From positions 2,666,001-2,730,000 of the forward strand of contig NC_013891.1 of assembly GCF_000027145.1 (NCBI RefSeq): 64,000 nucleotides of DNA, written 5' to 3'. Position numbers and translations under genes: made by a program. The first letter of the stretch is position 1; every line of letters starts with the position of its first letter. The notes beneath the pieces are model-generated. The model was not told the origin of the DNA, made no database searches, and was given only the letters and a program-made list of their open reading frames with translations. Origin of the DNA: Listeria seeligeri serovar 1/2b str. SLCC3954. Lineage in GTDB: Bacteria; Bacillota; Bacilli; Lactobacillales; Listeriaceae. Below are positions 61,576-64,000 of the stretch, piece after piece.

Positions 61576-62862
61576 TTATTTTGTTGGTGCTTCGATTCTT
61601 TCCACTCCACCCATGTAACCTTGAAGTGCTTTCGGAATACGCACCGAGCCGTCAGCATCTTGATAGTTTTCCAGAATTGCAGCAACAGTACGACCAAGCG
61701 CTAAGCCAGAACCGTTAAGAGTGTGAACATATTCTGGTTTGCTTCCTGGTTCACGGCGGAAACGGATATTCGCGCGTCTTGCTTGGAAGCTTTCAAAATT
61801 ACTGCACGACGAAATTTCGCGGTACGAATTGTAACTCGGAATCCATACTTCTAAGTCGTATTTTTTGGCAGCGGTAAAACCTAGGTCTGCTGTACACATG
61901 CTAAGAACGCGGTATGGCAGTTCTAGTCGGCGCAACACTTCTTCCGCATTACCAGTTAATTTTTCAAGCGCTGCATAAGAATCTTCCGGTTTAACAAATT
62001 GAACTAATTCTACTTTGTTAAATTGATGTTGGCGAATTAAGCCACGAGTATCGCGACCAGCGGAACCAGCTTCAGAACGGAAACATGCACTAAAAGCAGT
62101 ATATTTTCGTGGTAAATCTTCTGCTTTTAAAATATCTTCGCGGTGGTAGTTGGTTACAGGAACTTCTGCTGTTGGAATTAGGAAGTAATCTTCTGCTTCA
62201 ATAAGAAAAGCATCTTCTTCAAACTTCGGCAATTGACCAGTACCTGTCATGCTTGCGCGGTTAACCATGTACGGTGGCAACATTTCTTCATAGCCATGCT
62301 CATTAGAATGCAGATCCATCATAAAGTTAATTAGCGCTCTCTCTAGTCTTGCACCAAGTTTCTTGTAAAAAACAAAGCGGCTTCCAGTTACTTTGGCAGC
62401 ATTTTCAAAATCAAGAATATCTAAATCCGTTCCCAAATCCCAATGCGCTTTTGGTTCAAAATCAAAGTCGCGTACTTCGCCCCATTTGCGGATTTCAACG
62501 TTATCGTCTTCCGTTTCACCAACTGGCGTAGATTCATGTGGGATATTTGGAATCGACATTAAAATCGTATCTAATTTCTCGTCAATTTCTTTTAATTCGA
62601 TATCGAGCGTCTTGATTCGATCACCGACAACACGCATTTCCTCGATTTTCGCATCAGCATCTTGTTTTTCACGTTTTAGTTTCGCAATCTCTTGAGAAAC
62701 TTCATTACGCTGACTTTTTAGCGCTTCTGTTTCGACAATTAAAGTACGGCGGCGTTTATCTAACTCACCAAATTTTTCGAACTCACCCAGATCTTCTCCG
62801 CGATTTTGCAGCTTTTGTTTTACTTCTTCAAAATTATTACGTAATAACTTAACATCTAACAT
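61576..62862 (-). CDS. serS: seryl-tRNA synthetase
   Basis: Charges tRNA-Ser and the tRNA for selenocysteine where present. The 428 residues start [20 protein letters not shown] and carry the N-terminal tRNA-binding coiled coil (about 30-100), class II motif 2 [19 protein letters not shown] and motif 3 [25 protein letters not shown] lies upstream of the ATG at 62862, which gives the family length; the open frame continuing to 63087 runs through the T-box leader. Controlled by that T-box. Confidence 0.97.
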   Translation of the reverse strand: MLDVKLLRNNFEEVKQKLQNRGEDLGEFEKFGELDKRRRTLIVETEALKSQRNEVSQEIAKLKREKQDADAKIEEMRVVGDRIKTLDIELKEIDEKLDTILMSIPNIPHESTPVGETEDDNVEIRKWGEVRDFDFEPKAHWDLGTDLDILDFENAAKVTGSRFVFYKKLGARLERALINFMMDLHSNEHGYEEMLPPYMVNRASMTGTGQLPKFEEDAFLIEAEDYFLIPTAEVPVTNYHREDILKAEDLPRKYTAFSACFRSEAGSAGRDTRGLIRQHQFNKVELVQFVKPEDSYAALEKLTGNAEEVLRRLELPYRVLSMCTADLGFTAAKKYDLEVWIPSYNSYREISSCSNFESFQARRANIRFRREPGSKPEYVHTLNGSGLALGRTVAAILENYQDADGSVRIPKALQGYMGGVERIEAPTK

Positions 62863-62891
62863 GCTAACTCCTCCTTTATTTTCTTCCATAT

Positions 62892-63155
62892 AAAAAACTC
62901 CCGTACTTTCCCGAATTAACAGGAAAGGGACGAGAGTTAACCGCGTTGCCACCCTTATTGGGACTTTTAAAAAATCCCCAGCTTCATTTAGGTTTAACGG
63001 ACCATTCCGGAATGATTTACTCGCAAAAATTGCTTTCCACCACTCACTCCAAGATGGATTCATAAGGAAATTACGCTCGGTTCGCACTAACCACCGGCTC
63101 TCTTTAGAAATTCGACCTTATTACTAGTTCTTGTCTTCGCTTTTCGTATGAATTT
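62892..63155 (-). ncRNA. T-box riboswitch leader of serS
   Basis: On the minus strand the T-box core AAGGGTGGCAACGCGG (62941-62956) is followed by a terminator hairpin (CTCTCGTCCCTTTCC pairing with GGGAAAGTACGGGAG and TTTTTT, about 62892-62938). Upstream is a stem I region with GAGAGCCGGTGG and a loop containing GAATCCATC, in which UCC is the likely serine specifier codon. Uncharged tRNA-Ser should stabilise the antiterminator. Confidence 0.93.
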
Positions 63156-63161
63156 AAAGTT

Positions 63162-63190
63162 ATTCTATCGCATATCCAGCTAAATTACAA
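63162..63190 (-). promoter_or_regulatory. sigma-A promoter of the serS leader
   Basis: TTGTAA (63185-63190) and TAGAAT (63162-63167) with a 17-bp spacer on the minus strand; transcription should begin near 63155. Confidence 0.75.
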
Positions 63191-63198
63191 GCAAATAT

Positions 63199-63618
63199 TT
63201 AACCAATTAAATCTAGTGTGTCTGGTCCATCGCCATCTGCATTTAATATTCTAATTTGCTCTGGAACAATTTTTATAACAACGAAAGAAGGCGATTCTTC
63301 GTCTTGAAACCATTCTTTGGAGATATTTTCCCAAATGAGTTCTTTGATGGATTCATCTTCCTCCAGTGAAGCTAGTCCATTTATTTCTAAAAATGCGGAT
63401 CCTTCCCCATCATAGCCAATTAATACGCATACATGTGGATTTTTACGAATTTCTTCGGTTTTCGGCTGTTCTTTTCCAGAAGGTGTGTAGAGTGTTAAGC
63501 CTTCATGAAGGAATGTCATATATCTAGCGTGCGGAAAATCTCCTTGTACAGAAGTGAGTACTCCGACTTGATGTTCATTCAAAATTGCAAGAATCCTATT
63601 TTCTAGTTCGTTTACCAT
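63199..63618 (-). CDS. pyridoxamine 5'-phosphate oxidase-like (general stress protein 26-type) protein
   Basis: A 139-residue split-barrel flavin-binding-type protein: VGVLTSVQGDFPHARYMTFL, LTLYTPSGKEQPKTEEIRKN and VCVLIGYDGEGSAFLEINGL are characteristic. These small proteins bind FMN, F420 or haem; no activity can be assigned. The ATG at 63618 is 8 nt after GGAAGG. A sigma-B-like promoter at 63652-63677 fits its similarity to B. subtilis general stress proteins. Confidence 0.85.
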   Translation of the reverse strand: MVNELENRILAILNEHQVGVLTSVQGDFPHARYMTFLHEGLTLYTPSGKEQPKTEEIRKNPHVCVLIGYDGEGSAFLEINGLASLEEDESIKELIWENISKEWFQDEESPSFVVIKIVPEQIRILNADGDGPDTLDLIG

Positions 63619-63651
63619 ATAAAACACCTTCCTTTGCTTGTTTAGTGTACC

Positions 63652-63677
63652 TTTCCACTTGTTTTCACGCTTTAAAC
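63652..63677 (-). promoter_or_regulatory. candidate sigma-B promoter of the PNPOx-like gene
   Basis: GTTT (63674-63677) and TGGAAA (63652-63657) are 16 bp apart on the minus strand, one base from GTTT-N16-GGGAAA. Confidence 0.45.
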
Positions 63678-63685
63678 ATTACAGC

Positions 63686-63714
63686 TTGTTATCTAAAGAA
63701 CTATTTGCTATAAA
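63686..63714 (+). promoter_or_regulatory. sigma-A promoter of pabA
   Basis: TTGTTA (63686-63691) and TATAAA (63709-63714) with a 17-bp spacer, 33 bp before the start codon. Confidence 0.7.
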
Positions 63715-63746
63715 AGAGTATAACCTTTTTAAATAGGGGGATTGGA

Positions 63747-64000
63747 ATGATTTTACTAATTGACCATAATGATTCGTTTACATACAATTTATACCAATAT
63801 TTTTTAGAACTTGGCGAAAATGTCCAAGTAGTTTCGGCAACGACTTTAACGTTGGAAGAATTTTTTCGACTCAATCCGGAAATGGTTGTACTTTCGCCTG
63901 GACCTGGTTCGCCGGAAGATTTTGAGGTTAGTTTGGCGTTACTTGATAAAACCCAGTTACCAATTCTAGGGATTTGTCTAGGCCACCAAATGATTGCCCA
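63747..64000 (+). CDS. pabA: aminodeoxychorismate/anthranilate synthase glutamine amidotransferase subunit, partial
   Basis: The first 84 codons of a class I glutamine amidotransferase (MILLIDHNDSFTYNLYQYF at the start, VLSPGPGSPEDF, and GICLGHQMIA with the catalytic Cys); the gene runs off the window. It supplies ammonia for aminodeoxychorismate (folate) or anthranilate synthesis. AGGGGG lies about 8 nt before the ATG. Gene order in Listeria as I recall favours pabA followed by pabB. Confidence 0.88.
   Translation, partial: MILLIDHNDSFTYNLYQYFLELGENVQVVSATTLTLEEFFRLNPEMVVLSPGPGSPEDFEVSLALLDKTQLPILGICLGHQMIA

Noticed and set aside
62863-63087. In-frame N-terminal extension of serS by 75 residues
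   Set aside because: It runs through the T-box core and terminator; the ATG at 62862 has AGGAGG upstream and gives the family length.
1-64000. tRNA genes, rRNA genes, insertion sequences or prophage
   Set aside because: None recognised: no transposase, integrase or phage gene, and no cloverleaf-type sequence was seen.

Overview
The window is low-G+C Gram-positive (Bacillota) chromosome and almost certainly Listeria, most likely L. monocytogenes. Pointers are LPXTG proteins with internalin-type leucine-rich repeats, a PrfA-like Crp/Fnr regulator, a GW-module secreted protein, sigma-B-like promoters, a T-box in front of serS and a long Bacillus-type SRP RNA. The backbone gene order matches my recollection of L. 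monocytogenes EGD-e from about lmo2695 to lmo2749; that comparison is from memory, not computed. The dnaX-ebfC-recR block and three parS-type sites fit a location within a few hundred kb of the replication origin.

Layout. 1-2250: dihydroxyacetone kinase operon dhaKLM. 2294-11588: probable accessory block with a giant LPXTG protein carrying three leucine-rich-repeat units, an RpiR regulator, a HAD phosphatase and a 600-residue internalin. 12104-12946: aldo/keto reductase. 12988-20277: sugar island (lactose/cellobiose-type PTS IIA, IIB and IIC, GH1 and GH31 glycosidases, HAD phosphatase, GntR regulator) that looks built for alpha-xylosyl-glucoside uptake. 20377-23422: dnaX-ebfC-recR-yaaL, followed upstream by an unusual three-copy 77-79 bp repeat. 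23778-26163: DUF3284/PTS IIC operon. 26609-29681: small genes, SRP RNA, gluconokinase. 29796-31715: GW/L,D-transpeptidase-like and LPXTG surface proteins. 31860-37729: cydABCD (cytochrome bd oxidase and its assembly transporter). 38106-40348: tadA and an acyl-CoA synthetase. 40384-43451: a four-gene type VII secretion LXG toxin cassette. 43592-51471: regulators and small metabolic or resistance genes (MerR with sugar-phosphate isomerase-like, GNAT, APH-like kinase, VOC, MATE with MarR, PucR-like, SDR with MerR). 51523-64000: housekeeping and transport genes (HAD, LacI, CBS/DUF21 protein, Sir2, MFS, SH3, transaldolase, Crp/Fnr, ABC exporter, serS with T-box, PNPOx-like, start of pabA).

The most notable signals are: (i) three ParB (parS) and two Noc-type binding motifs, four of the five lying in short gaps beside an intrinsic terminator and three of those directly between a stop codon and its terminator; (ii) the LXG effector cassette with its two small helical partners and a polytopic membrane protein as candidate immunity; (iii) the GH1/GH31/phosphatase/PTS island; (iv) a tandem repeat with two dyads per unit and a partial reading frame upstream of dnaX; (v) well-formed regulatory sites, including twin MarR operators, two MerR-type 19-bp-spacer promoters, candidate sigma-B promoters and a cre inside a hairpin. 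Many genes use TTG or GTG starts fixed by well-placed ribosome binding sites.
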